Source: Thermodesulfobacterium thermophilum DSM 1276 (GTDB lineage: Bacteria > Desulfobacterota > Thermodesulfobacteria > Thermodesulfobacteriales > Thermodesulfobacteriaceae). From it: a stretch of 64,000 nt of DNA. The stretch covers positions 97,835-161,834 of the forward strand of contig NZ_ATXI01000001.1 of NCBI RefSeq assembly GCF_000421605.1, given 5' to 3'. Positions 26,400 through 35,500 of the stretch are shown here, piece by piece. The position numbers and the translations under genes are program-made. A model generated the notes under the pieces. That model was not told the origin of the DNA, made no database searches, and saw only the letters and a program-made list of their open reading frames with translations. Position 1 is the stretch's first letter, and every line of letters starts with the position of its first letter.

Positions 26400-27821
26400 C
26401 TAACGGCTAAAAAAACTTTTATAAGCCCGATAGCACATAAAAAGATCTGCTTTATGAGCCACCTCGAAGGGAGAATGCATAGAAAGTAAAGGTGGTCCTG
26501 CATCCACCACATCCATCCCATAAGAAGCAAAATACTTAGCTACTGTACCTCCGCCTCCTTCATCTACCTTTCCCATAGAAACTACTTGATAAACCACTCC
26601 TTCTTCATCCCAAGTTTTCAAAAGTTCTGCCAAAAACTCGGCATGAGCTTCGTTAGCCATATACTTTCCGCCATGTCCTGTATACCTGTTTACCGCTATC
26701 CCAAAACCCATCTTAGCATCGTTTAGTTTATCATGTACCTCGACATAATTAGGGTCTATACCTGCGGTAACGTCTGCAGAAATAGCCTTGGTGTTAGCCA
26801 TAACCTCAAAAAACACATCAGGAGTAGGAGATAACCCCTGTTTCTTGATAAGCTCATACACAAACCTTTCAAAAACCCTGCTTTTAGCAGAAGTATTTCC
26901 TTCTGAACCTATTTCTTCTCTATCCATGAAAAGTAAAACATTCGTATATTCAGGCTCTTCTACCTCTAAAAAGGCCTTAAGAGAGGTAAATGCGCAGATA
27001 CGATCGTCTTGGCCATAACCTCCTATAAACGCCTTGTCTATCCCTACCTCTCTTGCCCTGCCAGCAGGAACGATATAAAGTTCTGCCGAAACAAAGTCTT
27101 CCTCCCTTATGCCATGGGTTTGATATAAAAGCTTTAAACAGTTAAGTTTAATCCTTTCTTTGATTTCCTTTTCTTCCTCAAGCTTCTCCAAGGGAATGCC
27201 TCCAAAAAGAACGTTTAACTTTTCCCCTACGATAGCCTCGGAAAGTTTTTTTTCTGTCTGAACTTTTCTTGAAAGATGGGGAAGAAGGTCACAGATGGTG
27301 AAAACAGGGTCATCTTCCTTCTCTCCTAACACTATCTTAACCAAACTACCGTCTTTTTTAGCCACAACCCCATGTAAACTTAAAGGTTGAGCTACCCAGT
27401 GGTATTTTTTGATACCCCCATAATAATGGGTTTTTAAAAAAACCATTTCTGTGTCCTCAAAAAGAGGATGTAACTTAAGGTCAAGCCTGGGGGTGTCTAT
27501 ATGGCTGACAACTATCTTTAAACCCTCAGTTATTTTTTTCTTACCAAAATTCCAGGCAAAAAGAAGCTTATTTTTGTAGACTACCCATCCCTTTTTGGAT
27601 TCTTTATCAAAAAAGCCCTTTTTTTCCAAAAGAGTTAAAGCCTTTTCTATGGTTTCTCTTTCAGTCTTAGCCTCGGAAAGAAACTCTATGTACTCCTTAC
27701 TTAGAACTTCAACTTGGTTTTTCTCTTCTTCTTTTAAAACATCAAACACATGTTTAGGTTTCCAAACTAAACCCTCTAAAAACTCAGAATTTTTTTTAGA
27801 ACTACCTTTTTTCCTCGCCAT
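26400..27821 (-). CDS. M18 family aminopeptidase (ApeA-type)
   Basis: This is a cytosolic zinc aminopeptidase for acidic N-terminal residues. The 473 residues carry the metal and catalytic motifs in order: VSHIDTPRLDLK (His/Asp), the insertion/dimer domain, IGGYGQDDR (bridging Asp), MDREEIGSEGNTS (Glu pair), SADVTAGID and the C-terminal SMHSPFEVAHKAD (His ligand). The order and the SMHSPFE motif are diagnostic of M18. The N-terminus has a Lys-rich extension. The malic enzyme gene ends 31 nt upstream. Confidence 0.92.
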   Translation of the reverse strand: MARKKGSSKKNSEFLEGLVWKPKHVFDVLKEEEKNQVEVLSKEYIEFLSEAKTERETIEKALTLLEKKGFFDKESKKGWVVYKNKLLFAWNFGKKKITEGLKIVVSHIDTPRLDLKLHPLFEDTEMVFLKTHYYGGIKKYHWVAQPLSLHGVVAKKDGSLVKIVLGEKEDDPVFTICDLLPHLSRKVQTEKKLSEAIVGEKLNVLFGGIPLEKLEEEKEIKERIKLNCLKLLYQTHGIREEDFVSAELYIVPAGRAREVGIDKAFIGGYGQDDRICAFTSLKAFLEVEEPEYTNVLLFMDREEIGSEGNTSAKSRVFERFVYELIKKQGLSPTPDVFFEVMANTKAISADVTAGIDPNYVEVHDKLNDAKMGFGIAVNRYTGHGGKYMANEAHAEFLAELLKTWDEEGVVYQVVSMGKVDEGGGGTVAKYFASYGMDVVDAGPPLLSMHSPFEVAHKADLFMCYRAYKSFFSR

Positions 27822-27852
27822 AAGCCTTCCCCTTTTTTCTGAGAATATGATT

Positions 27853-29280
27853 TTAGTTTAAACTTTTTGAGGGTTTTGTCAATTTTTTAGCCACTGCTTG
27901 AGCTACGGCCCTTACCACTCTTTTATCAAATATACTGGGGATTATATAATCCTCCTTTAATTCATCTTCCTTTATAACATAAGCAATCGCTTTTGCAGCC
28001 TCTATAAAAACCTCTTCATCCACCTTTTTAGCCTTAGCCTCAAGTAATCCCTTAAAAAGCCCAGGGAAGGCTAAAGCGTTGTTGATCTGATTAGGATAGT
28101 CTGAACGTCCAGTAGCCAACACCCTGACCAAAGGTAACGCAATTTCAGGAGAAATTTCAGGGTCAGGATTGGCTAAAGCAAAAACTACTCTATCCTGAGC
28201 CATAGCCTTTAAGTCTTCAGGTTTAAGAATGTTTGGAGCTGAAAGGCCAATAAAAACATCAGCCCCTACTAACACCTCTGAAAGTGTACCTTTTAACCTT
28301 TCCGGGTTAGTAAGGGAAGCAATTTCTTCTTTATAAGGATTCATTCTTTCTTTTCTTCCCTGATAAATAGCCCCATATGAATCGCATAAAATAAGATTTT
28401 TGACCCCATATTTTAAAAGTAGCCTTGCCGTTCCGATGGCAGAGGCCCCAGCACCTGAAATTACTATCTTCATATCCCTTAAACTTTTTCCTAACAACCT
28501 TTCTACATTAATAAGACCTGCTAAAACCACGATAGCTGTGCCATGCTGGTCGTCGTGAACCACAGGCACCTCAAGCTCTTGCCACAATCTCTTTTCTATT
28601 TCAAAACATCTTGGGGCAGAAATATCTTCCAAGTTTATTCCACCAAACACCAAAGCAACCTGTTTTACCACCTCAACAAATTCATCTATATCTTGGGTAG
28701 ACACAGCTAAAGGGAAGGCATCTAATCCTGCAAATTCTTTAAAAAGCATACATTTACCTTCCATAACTGGTAAAGAAGCAAGAGGCCCTATATTACCCAA
28801 CCCTAAAACCGCTGATCCGTCGGTAATAACCGCAATGGTATGACCTTTAATAGTATATCTATAAATCTCTTCTGGATGATCTTTCAGATGTAAACAAACC
28901 TTGGCCACTCCTGGGGTATAAACTTCAGCCAAGGTATTCTGGTCTTTTATCTGAACCCTATTAACTATCTCTATTTTTCCTCCTTCATGCAACTCAAAGG
29001 TCTTATCTATAACCTTTAGCACCCTTATATCTTTTAGCTCTTTAAGCGCCTTGATGATTTGCTGACGTTGTCTTTCCTCCAAACAGATTATTTCTATCTC
29101 TCTTATTACCTTCTCCTTAGAAACTTTAAATAAACTTGAACTTCCTATCTCACATCCATACCTATTCAAACATCCTACTATTTCTCCAAATTTTCCTAAC
29201 AAGTTAGGCATTTCAAGTTTTACCCTAAAAGAAAAACCTGAAAAACAAACCCTATCCAAATTTTTGGTCATTTTTTTCAT
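27853..29280 (-). CDS. NAD(P)-dependent malic enzyme with N-terminal ACT domain
   Basis: It performs oxidative decarboxylation of malate to pyruvate. Of 475 residues, about 1-90 form an ACT-like regulatory domain (FRVKLEMPNLLGKFGEIVGCL). The malic N-domain follows, with LAEVYTPGVAKVC (catalytic Tyr) and ITDGSAVLGLGNIGPLASLPVMEGKC, then VPVVHDDQHGTAIVVLAG and a Rossmann NAD(P) domain (IVISGAGASAIGTARLLL). It ends with the conserved ALANPDPEISPEIA and GRSDYPNQINNALAFPG. The ACT domain suggests control by a small ligand, as in similar short bacterial malic enzymes. Start ATG 29280 follows GAAGGGAG. trmO ends 20 nt upstream. Confidence 0.94.
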   Translation of the reverse strand: MKKMTKNLDRVCFSGFSFRVKLEMPNLLGKFGEIVGCLNRYGCEIGSSSLFKVSKEKVIREIEIICLEERQRQQIIKALKELKDIRVLKVIDKTFELHEGGKIEIVNRVQIKDQNTLAEVYTPGVAKVCLHLKDHPEEIYRYTIKGHTIAVITDGSAVLGLGNIGPLASLPVMEGKCMLFKEFAGLDAFPLAVSTQDIDEFVEVVKQVALVFGGINLEDISAPRCFEIEKRLWQELEVPVVHDDQHGTAIVVLAGLINVERLLGKSLRDMKIVISGAGASAIGTARLLLKYGVKNLILCDSYGAIYQGRKERMNPYKEEIASLTNPERLKGTLSEVLVGADVFIGLSAPNILKPEDLKAMAQDRVVFALANPDPEISPEIALPLVRVLATGRSDYPNQINNALAFPGLFKGLLEAKAKKVDEEVFIEAAKAIAYVIKEDELKEDYIIPSIFDKRVVRAVAQAVAKKLTKPSKSLN

Positions 29281-29300
29281 AAGAACTCCCTTCTAAGAGA

Positions 29301-29708
29301 TTAAACAGAATTCTTTTGATAGGCTTTAAACGGTTTAAGGTCAAGGATAGGGGTTCCATCAAACATATCGATTCCTTTTACCTTGACCTTATTGCCTGAA
29401 ACTTCTAACACCTCTAAAACCGAAAGACCTATAGGATTAGGTCTTATAGGAGAACAGGTGCTAAAAACCCCTTTTAATTCTTGACTGTGTGGAGGCTTTT
29501 GTAAAAGTTTTTCAGGGGTAAAGGGAGGTGACTTATGAAATACAAAAAGTACTACTATCTTATCTCCTTTTTTAAAGTCCCTTAATCCCTCTTGGTATTC
29601 AGGTTTTATCTCTAAATAACCTTCTATTTCTGAAATAGACCAATGACGAGGTATCTCTTTAGCTTCAGTTCTTACATAGCCTATAGGATGAAATATATAC
29701 TCTTCCAT
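29301..29708 (-). CDS. trmO: tRNA (N6-threonylcarbamoyladenosine37-N6)-methyltransferase TrmO (TsaA domain)
   Basis: The 135-residue product is a single TsaA/TrmO domain: the opening FHPIGYVRTEAKEIP (about 5-19), KGDKIVVLFVFHKSPPF and the SAM/substrate signature GVFSTCSPIRPNPIGLSVLEVL, then VKGIDMFDGTPILDLKPF. It is shorter than E. coli TrmO (235 aa), lacking the C-terminal domain, as in many archaeal and deep-branching versions. It likely methylates t6A37 in tRNA-Thr. Confidence 0.88.
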   Translation of the reverse strand: MEEYIFHPIGYVRTEAKEIPRHWSISEIEGYLEIKPEYQEGLRDFKKGDKIVVLFVFHKSPPFTPEKLLQKPPHSQELKGVFSTCSPIRPNPIGLSVLEVLEVSGNKVKVKGIDMFDGTPILDLKPFKAYQKNSV

Positions 29709-29735
29709 TTTTTTCTCCTAAGAATAAATAAAATG

Positions 29736-29759
29736 TAACAGAGGGGACACCCCCTGTTA
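29736..29759 (-). terminator. Terminator hairpin after the small secreted protein gene
   Basis: TAACAG-A-GGGG-ACA-CCCC-C-TGTTA forms an 11-position stem with one A-C mismatch. On the minus strand it is followed by CATTTTATTTATTC. It separates the monocistronic gene at 29801-30097 from trmO. Confidence 0.65.
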
Positions 29760-29800
29760 ATCACAACATCGTTTACCAATTTAATATACCAGAAAATAAC

Positions 29801-30097
29801 CTACTGAGAAGTGGAATTTCCAGGCACACCTTTCTTGAGGGTCTCTTTTTGCTGCTGTTTTAAAGCTTTATGCTCCCTAATCCTTGATTTTTCACGAGCT
29901 CTTTCCCTGACCTGTTTTCCAAAACCTTTTTTAGCTTCCTCTCCTTTAAGTTGTTTGGTAGCATTGCTAACCTCTTTTCCTATCCCAGCCCCCTGATAAG
30001 GCTTAGGACCAGCAGGCCCTCCTTTAGGACCCTGAGCATATCCTAAAGAAACCCCTAACAAAGAAACTCCTGCTAACAAGGCTATTAGCTTTCTCAT
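29801..30097 (-). CDS. Small secreted basic protein, unknown function
   Basis: This 98-residue protein has a strong ribosome site (AGGAGGTGGGG) and a signal peptide (LIALLAGVSLLGVSLGYAQ, cleavage after AYAQ/YAQ near residue 21). The mature 77 residues are Gly/Pro-rich at first (GPKGGPAGPKPYQGAGIG), then a Lys/Arg/Glu/Gln-rich helix (KQVRERAREKSRIREHKALK). There is no cysteine and no recognised family. It has its own promoter and terminator, suggesting a monocistronic, well-expressed gene. Some Thermodesulfobacteria-like genomes have small repeats of this sort, but I cannot name a homologue. Confidence 0.75.
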   Translation of the reverse strand: MRKLIALLAGVSLLGVSLGYAQGPKGGPAGPKPYQGAGIGKEVSNATKQLKGEEAKKGFGKQVRERAREKSRIREHKALKQQQKETLKKGVPGNSTSQ

Positions 30098-30130
30098 CTC
30101 CCCACCTCCTATAACTTGTCTTTTTATTTT

Positions 30131-30139
30131 ATTATATCA
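30131..30139 (-). promoter_or_regulatory. Extended -10 promoter of the small secreted protein gene
   Basis: On the minus strand TGATATAAT is an extended -10 (TGn-TATAAT), 34 nt upstream of the ATG at 30097. No convincing -35 is seen at 17 bp. The rest of 30140-30271 shows no gene. Confidence 0.5.
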
Positions 30140-30271
30140 AAAAGCATACCTAAAAGTTATTTGCCTCTTAACCCTAAAAGACCTAAGATTTTAAAAATTC
30201 AACCTCAAAACCTGAAGGAACATTTTTCAAACTTTGCATTTTTTGCAAATAGTCCTAAACTTTTAAAACTT

Positions 30272-31915
30272 TCAATTTTTAACCAAAAAATAAACCTTTT
30301 TTCTTACTGTTAATATCTTTAACTTGTTAAACTCTTTCTCGTTAAAACCTAAAGAGTCAAACCTTTTTTTAGAAATCAGAATCCATCTATCTTTAAGTTT
30401 TGAGACCACATCTGGATTGCAATTTTTAAGATATATAAAATCTAAAGCCTGATATCTATATTTTCCGTAGTAAATCAAATGATGAGGAGTTTCCTCGCAA
30501 AGATATATCACCTCATTTTTTCCTACGGTTAAAATAAGGTTTTTGGCTGCTTTTCTAAAATAATCAAACTTTTCCTTATGGTAAGAATAATAAAAGGCAG
30601 CATAGGCCTGTTTTATAAAAAACACACAAAAAACTAAAAACCAAAAAACGCCTTTATACGTAACTTCTTTACGAAATCGAAATCCAAAAAATATGCCTCC
30701 AGACATCAATAAAATGGTAGTTAAAAAAGCTTCCCAATAATAAAAACCTTTAAACATAAGATACGCTAAAAAAGAAAGGCTAAGAAAAACGCAGAACCAA
30801 GGTAAAAAGCGGATACAAATTTTACCTATCTTAGAAATCATCCTTTGTTTTTCTAAAATCAAGTATAAAAAAACCGTAGAAGAAACAAAAACCAAACCCC
30901 CTACTCCAGGAAGCATATATCTTAGCCTTGCACCTAAGCAAAAAAGATGAAACAAATATGAAAAAACAAACAGGAAAAGAGAGAAAAGGACCAACTTAAA
31001 AAAATTAGGATGCTTATCAAGAAAACTTTTAAAAGACTCTTTTTCTTTTAAAACAAGAAAGGAAAAGAGCCAAGGGGCATATCCTATAAGAAAATCAAGG
31101 GTAAAGGCCTCAAAATGTTGAGTTAAAGAAACCTCTGCCCCAGATACTGCTCCCTGATATTCTCCTAACCAGGCCTTAAAAAGGGTTATATCAAAACCCA
31201 AACTAACTAAAAGCCATGTTATAAAAATTCCCAAGGTAATCCCTATACCTAAAAAATGGGGAATAGAAAAAAGTTCTTTAACTCTTTTAAAGTAAAGTAG
31301 ATAAGGTATCCAGGCTAAATAAAAGAAAAGCAGAGCATGGAAAGTTTTGGTGAGCACAGCAAGTCCCATAAAAATGCCCCATAAAACAAATCCAACCATT
31401 ATTCGTTTTTCTATCTCATAAAAATAAAACCAGGAAAAAAGGCTTGTTGAGACTAAAAAGGTGTAAAAACCGTCTATCTCGGCCCTTATAGCTTTATCTA
31501 TGACCTCTGGTGTGGTTAAAAAAATCAGACCTGGAAGCCCCAAAACAACCCAAGAAATGTTTTTTTGTTCGACAATCTCTTCTTTTTTTAAAATTTTTAT
31601 CCATATCCAGGTAAAAACCAAAGAAGTAAAAATTAAACTCACAGCAGAACTGGTTCTGGCTGTCCATTCTGAGAAGTCTTTAAAAAGATAAAACCAAAGA
31701 GCAAGAAACCAGTTATAGCCTGGTGGTTTTAGAAAATAAAAAGTATCGAAAAGCTTAGGAAATAAAAAGTCTTTGGTTTCAAGCATCTGCAAAGCAATTA
31801 AGACTCTCCTCCCCTCTTCTCCTTGCAACTCCTTTTCTCCTATAAAAGGCAAATAAAGAGCCCCTCCAAAAACAACCAAAAATAAAGCTATTTTAAAAAA
31901 GGCTTTATTTTTCAT
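30272..31915 (-). CDS. Membrane glycosyltransferase, ArnT/PMT-like (GT39/GT83 superfamily)
   Basis: This is a 547-residue polytopic protein with about 11-12 membrane segments. The first periplasmic loop holds the acidic catalytic motif in GEKELQGEEGRRVLIALQML, followed by KPPGYNWFLALWFYLFK, the arrangement of lipid-linked sugar transferases such as ArnT and protein-O-mannosyltransferases. A short soluble C-terminal region follows (about 465-547). The acceptor and sugar are unknown; lipid A or another envelope glycan is likely in a diderm. It is divergent from a related gene at 31985. Confidence 0.82.
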   Translation of the reverse strand: MKNKAFFKIALFLVVFGGALYLPFIGEKELQGEEGRRVLIALQMLETKDFLFPKLFDTFYFLKPPGYNWFLALWFYLFKDFSEWTARTSSAVSLIFTSLVFTWIWIKILKKEEIVEQKNISWVVLGLPGLIFLTTPEVIDKAIRAEIDGFYTFLVSTSLFSWFYFYEIEKRIMVGFVLWGIFMGLAVLTKTFHALLFFYLAWIPYLLYFKRVKELFSIPHFLGIGITLGIFITWLLVSLGFDITLFKAWLGEYQGAVSGAEVSLTQHFEAFTLDFLIGYAPWLFSFLVLKEKESFKSFLDKHPNFFKLVLFSLFLFVFSYLFHLFCLGARLRYMLPGVGGLVFVSSTVFLYLILEKQRMISKIGKICIRFLPWFCVFLSLSFLAYLMFKGFYYWEAFLTTILLMSGGIFFGFRFRKEVTYKGVFWFLVFCVFFIKQAYAAFYYSYHKEKFDYFRKAAKNLILTVGKNEVIYLCEETPHHLIYYGKYRYQALDFIYLKNCNPDVVSKLKDRWILISKKRFDSLGFNEKEFNKLKILTVRKKVYFLVKN

Positions 31916-31984
31916 AAAAACCTCTTAAACTTATAAAAATACTACTTTTTTGTTTGAATCACAACCTTATAGTAGAGGATTTTT

Positions 31985-33520
31985 ATGAAAAAGGAAAGGT
32001 TGATTTTAGTTTTGTTGGTTTTAGCTCTTTTACTGATTTTTTGGAATTTAGGAGAGAGACCTTTTTTTGGGGTAGAGGGAAGATGGGCTGAAGCAGCAAG
32101 AGAAATGGTGCTTAGAGATTCCTGGTTTGTTCCAACCATCAACTTTGAACCTCATGTAACCAAACCCCTCATCCCTTTTTGGCTCATAAAAATTTCTGGG
32201 ATGATTTTTCAAGGTTTTAATGAGTTTACGGTAAGACTACCAGGGGCTTTGATCGCTTTAGTAAGTTTGGTTGTTTTCTATATAGGTGTAACCCCTCTTT
32301 TTTCTTATCCTTGGAACCTTATAGCCTCTGGCCTTTTACTTACTTCCGTAGGTTTTTTAGAGTTTTCTCGTTTAGCCCAGTCTGAAATCTATCAACTTTT
32401 TGGCATCATCACAGCCCTTGCCTTTTACATTCATTTTAGAGATAAAAAGAGCTTTTTAGGATACTTAGGATTTTTTGGTGGTATGGTGATAGGGGGATTA
32501 TCAAAGGGAGTAACCTCTTTTGCGGTGTTATTGACCTTGCCTTTGATAGATGCCATCATCGAAAAAAGATTCTATCATGTAAACTGGAAATCTATCTTAG
32601 CAGGAACCATAGCGTTAGGACTTTATTTTTTACCTTATTACTTAACAGCTCAAGAACTGAAAAGTCAAATCCCCTTTTATCTATGGATAAGAGAAAACTT
32701 ACAACAGGCAGTAAACCCTTATGACAACCTTAGACCCTTTTACATCTATTTCTTATATTGGCCTATATGGGTAGCACCCTGGTCACTTTTTCTTTTTGCT
32801 GCTCTCGTGAAGTTTATCAAAAAATTTAAAAAATTATCAAAGGAAGAAAGGCTTTTCTTTTTAACCTCTATTTTCATTTTTCTTGTTTTTACCATAGCCA
32901 AAGCCAGAAGAGGTTATTATCTTCTCCCAATTCTACCTTTTTCTATAATTCTTATTACTTATTATTTAAAAAATCATGCTGACTGGTTTTTGTTAAAACT
33001 TTATCGATTAGTTGAACATTGTTTAGTGTTTTTACCTTTGATATCTCTTTTAATTTTACCCTTTTTAAAGTTATCCCTTTCTTATACCTTGAGTTTAAGC
33101 CTGATCTTAGGCTTTTTGTTCCAAGTTATAGTATTCTTTCTTTTTAAAAAAGAAGATTTTTTCAAAACCATCCTACACTTTGCGATAGTTGAGTGGTTAG
33201 TCTTTACCGTAATTATACCCTGTTATGCTAAAAGTTCAGAAAAAGAGGCAGGTTTGTTTATAAACTATTTACTTTCTAAAAATCCAAAAGCAACCCTATG
33301 TCAGGTTAACAACCCTGTAGCTAACGTCTATTTTTATGCCCATATCCCAAAGAAGGTAGAAGCTTTTACCTCTTCTCAAACCTGTGACGTTATAATTATA
33401 AGAAAAGCACTTCCTAAAGAAATAGAAAACCTATCTCTTAAAGAATACAAAATTATAACTTTTAAGGCTCAAAAAGACCCCTCAAAAACCTACTTTATTT
33501 TCTATCGAAATTTTAAATAA
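31985..33520 (+). CDS. Membrane glycosyltransferase, ArnT/PMT-like (GT39/GT83 superfamily)
   Basis: This 511-residue protein with about 11 membrane segments has the first-loop motif GERPFFGVEGRWAEAAREM, which is closer to the ArnT consensus (acidic residue, R-x-AE-x-AREM), followed by HVTKPLIPFWLIK. Residues about 430-511 form a soluble C-terminal part. It uses ATG 31985 with AGAGGA 6 nt upstream. It is probably a polyprenyl-phosphate-sugar-dependent transferase acting on the periplasmic side. It shares a 69-bp divergent region with its paralogue and its 3' end overlaps the next, convergent gene by 19 nt. Confidence 0.85.
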   Translation: MKKERLILVLLVLALLLIFWNLGERPFFGVEGRWAEAAREMVLRDSWFVPTINFEPHVTKPLIPFWLIKISGMIFQGFNEFTVRLPGALIALVSLVVFYIGVTPLFSYPWNLIASGLLLTSVGFLEFSRLAQSEIYQLFGIITALAFYIHFRDKKSFLGYLGFFGGMVIGGLSKGVTSFAVLLTLPLIDAIIEKRFYHVNWKSILAGTIALGLYFLPYYLTAQELKSQIPFYLWIRENLQQAVNPYDNLRPFYIYFLYWPIWVAPWSLFLFAALVKFIKKFKKLSKEERLFFLTSIFIFLVFTIAKARRGYYLLPILPFSIILITYYLKNHADWFLLKLYRLVEHCLVFLPLISLLILPFLKLSLSYTLSLSLILGFLFQVIVFFLFKKEDFFKTILHFAIVEWLVFTVIIPCYAKSSEKEAGLFINYLLSKNPKATLCQVNNPVANVYFYAHIPKKVEAFTSSQTCDVIIIRKALPKEIENLSLKEYKIITFKAQKDPSKTYFIFYRNFK

Positions 33521-34485
33521 TCCTCTATCAGCTTTCTTGCTTCTTTGTAGTCTTTTATCCAAAAAAGTTTAAAATAAAGCCTTTTGCAGTCCTCAAAATC
33601 TAAAAGTTCTACCAATTTTATGGCATGAAGTTCTTCCTTAAGATGAGGAAAGGGATTTTCTTCATGGGGAAGAAGCTCTTCCTTAGGTATGATTTTTATA
33701 TAAACCAGAGACCTTGCAGCAAGAAGATTTTCTGTTTTTGGGTTTTCTTTGCGGTTAAAGATGTATCTTAAGGTCAAAAGTTCTCCAGGAGGAAAGACGT
33801 AGGGTTTACCGACAAGAGGTTTTAAAACCTTCTGTAGTAAAAAAAACTGATAAACCTTACAAAAATCTGATGTCTTTAATTGCAAAAGTTTTTTAAAATA
33901 AAGGTGTATAGTTCCAGCCTCTACATATACCTTTTTTAATCCCTGTTTCAAACTTACAAGCACTTTTAAAATCGCCTCAACCCTCAGTTGATCTCTTAGT
34001 CTAAACCTTTCAGCATCTGCCTTAGAAAAATCCTTTACACTTTCAACGATTTTTTCGAAATCACCGGTTAAAGAAACTTCATAAAACCTGAGAAGTTTTC
34101 CTATCGCATTTTTTTCTGTCTCTGCTATCCTCTCTAAAAGAACTTCATCTGTTGGCTGGTAAGGAACGATCCCTTCCGCCCTTTGTTGTAAAATCTTGAC
34201 CCCCTCTAAATAAGGCTCTATCTGAAAAATTTTCTTTCCCTGTTGATGAAAATTTTTGAGCAGTTTAAGGGTCTGTTTTTCAAACTCTGGGAACCAAAAC
34301 TCTTCGTTTAAAACATAATCCTCTTCAGAAATTTTACCTTCAAGAACTAACCTAAAATTTTCATTAGGTGGCTCTTCAAGAAAGATAACTTCAGCACTTT
34401 CCATAAAGTCCTTAGCAAATGGAAGGACTTCTATCCTATGGGTTGAAAAACCGACTATGATTTCTATTTTTTGAGAAGAATTCAT
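33502..34485 (-). CDS. Conserved-looking protein of unknown function (possible TraB/Tiki-like fold)
   Basis: This 327-residue cytoplasmic protein has no membrane segment. The N-terminus KIEIIVGFSTHRIEVLPFAK (His near 16) is followed by VIFLEEPPNENF, a later IFQIEPYLEG (about 90-99) and VYVEAGTIHLYFKKLL (about 195-210), i.e. strands ending in H, EEP, EP and GxxH. This spacing of acidic and His residues recalls the TraB/GumN/Tiki metalloprotein group, but the similarity is weak and I would not assign a function. It sits 16 nt downstream of fabH on the same strand, so it may be co-transcribed with fatty-acid synthesis genes. Confidence 0.65.
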   Translation of the reverse strand: MNSSQKIEIIVGFSTHRIEVLPFAKDFMESAEVIFLEEPPNENFRLVLEGKISEEDYVLNEEFWFPEFEKQTLKLLKNFHQQGKKIFQIEPYLEGVKILQQRAEGIVPYQPTDEVLLERIAETEKNAIGKLLRFYEVSLTGDFEKIVESVKDFSKADAERFRLRDQLRVEAILKVLVSLKQGLKKVYVEAGTIHLYFKKLLQLKTSDFCKVYQFFLLQKVLKPLVGKPYVFPPGELLTLRYIFNRKENPKTENLLAARSLVYIKIIPKEELLPHEENPFPHLKEELHAIKLVELLDFEDCKRLYFKLFWIKDYKEARKLIEDYLKFR

Positions 34486-34501
34486 CTGAAAAGGATTTAC
34501 T

Positions 34502-35500
34502 CTACCACCTTAACAATACGCCTCCAAAGGTGAAACCTCCTCCAAAGGCAACAAGTAAGACTAAATCTCCTTCCTTAAGGCCCCCTTTCTTTTCTGCTTC
34601 GTAGAGGGCTATAGGAATGCTGGCTGCTGAAGTATTTCCATATTTATCGATGTTTACAAAGACCTTTTCTTTAGGAAGGTTTAGTCTATCTCTAAGATAT
34701 TCTATAATTCTTAAGTTTGCCTGATGAGGTACCAAAAGGTCTAAGTCTTCCTTAGAAAAACCGTTTCTTTCAAGTAACTCCAACGCTAACCTTTCCATTA
34801 CCCTGGTAGCAAATTTAAACACTTCTCTTCCTTGCATTTTGATGTAATATTCTTCCTTAGGTAACCTGTCATCAAATGGAGGAAAAGCACTTCCCCCTCC
34901 TTTTAAGGTAAGTAAAGGCCACTGGCTACCGTCTGCCCCAAGGATAAAATCGATAATTCCTTTTTGGGAAGGTTTAGGACTTTTTCCTACCACAGCAGCA
35001 CCTGCTCCGTCTCCTAAAAGCACACAAATGCTTCTATCTTGCCAGTTGGTTTTTCTAGAAAGGGCTTCAGCCCCTAATACCAACACTTTACATTCAGGGT
35101 TTACCTTTACAAACTGGTCAGCTATACTTAAAGCATAAACAAAACCGGAACAGGTAGCAGAAAGATCAAAGGCACCAGCTCTTGAAGCACCTAACCCTTC
35201 TTGAACCAGCACCGCAAGAGAAGGAATGAGATAGTCTGGGGTTACGGTTGCACAAATGATAAGGTTTAAATCCTCTGGAGAAATCCCTGCTCTTTCTAAC
35301 GCTTCTTTAGATGCTTTGATAGCATATTGACTGATGTTTTCTCCATCTTCTAAAATATGTCTTTCTTTTATTCCTGTCCTTTCTGTAATCCAGGCATCTG
35401 AGGTTTCAACCATCTTTTCGAGGTCATGATTGGTAAGCACCTTAGGAGGAACTGCCATCCCCATACCTAAAATCGTCGACCTAACAACGTTTAAGCACAC
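34502..35500 (-). CDS. fabH: 3-oxoacyl-ACP synthase III
   Basis: It starts fatty acid chains by condensing acetyl-CoA with malonyl-ACP. The 332 residues hold the catalytic Cys (SATCSGFVYAL, about 114-124), His (VPHQANLRI) and Asn (KYGNTSAASIP), plus the FabH opening RSTILGMGMAVPPKVLTN. The start is GTG at 35500: AGGAGG lies exactly 7 nt upstream, inside the end of plsX, and the first beta-strand would be lost with any later start. It overlaps plsX by 10 nt in the order yceD-rpmF-plsX-fabH. Confidence 0.96.
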   Translation of the reverse strand: MCLNVVRSTILGMGMAVPPKVLTNHDLEKMVETSDAWITERTGIKERHILEDGENISQYAIKASKEALERAGISPEDLNLIICATVTPDYLIPSLAVLVQEGLGASRAGAFDLSATCSGFVYALSIADQFVKVNPECKVLVLGAEALSRKTNWQDRSICVLLGDGAGAAVVGKSPKPSQKGIIDFILGADGSQWPLLTLKGGGSAFPPFDDRLPKEEYYIKMQGREVFKFATRVMERLALELLERNGFSKEDLDLLVPHQANLRIIEYLRDRLNLPKEKVFVNIDKYGNTSAASIPIALYEAEKKGGLKEGDLVLLVAFGGGFTFGGVLLRW

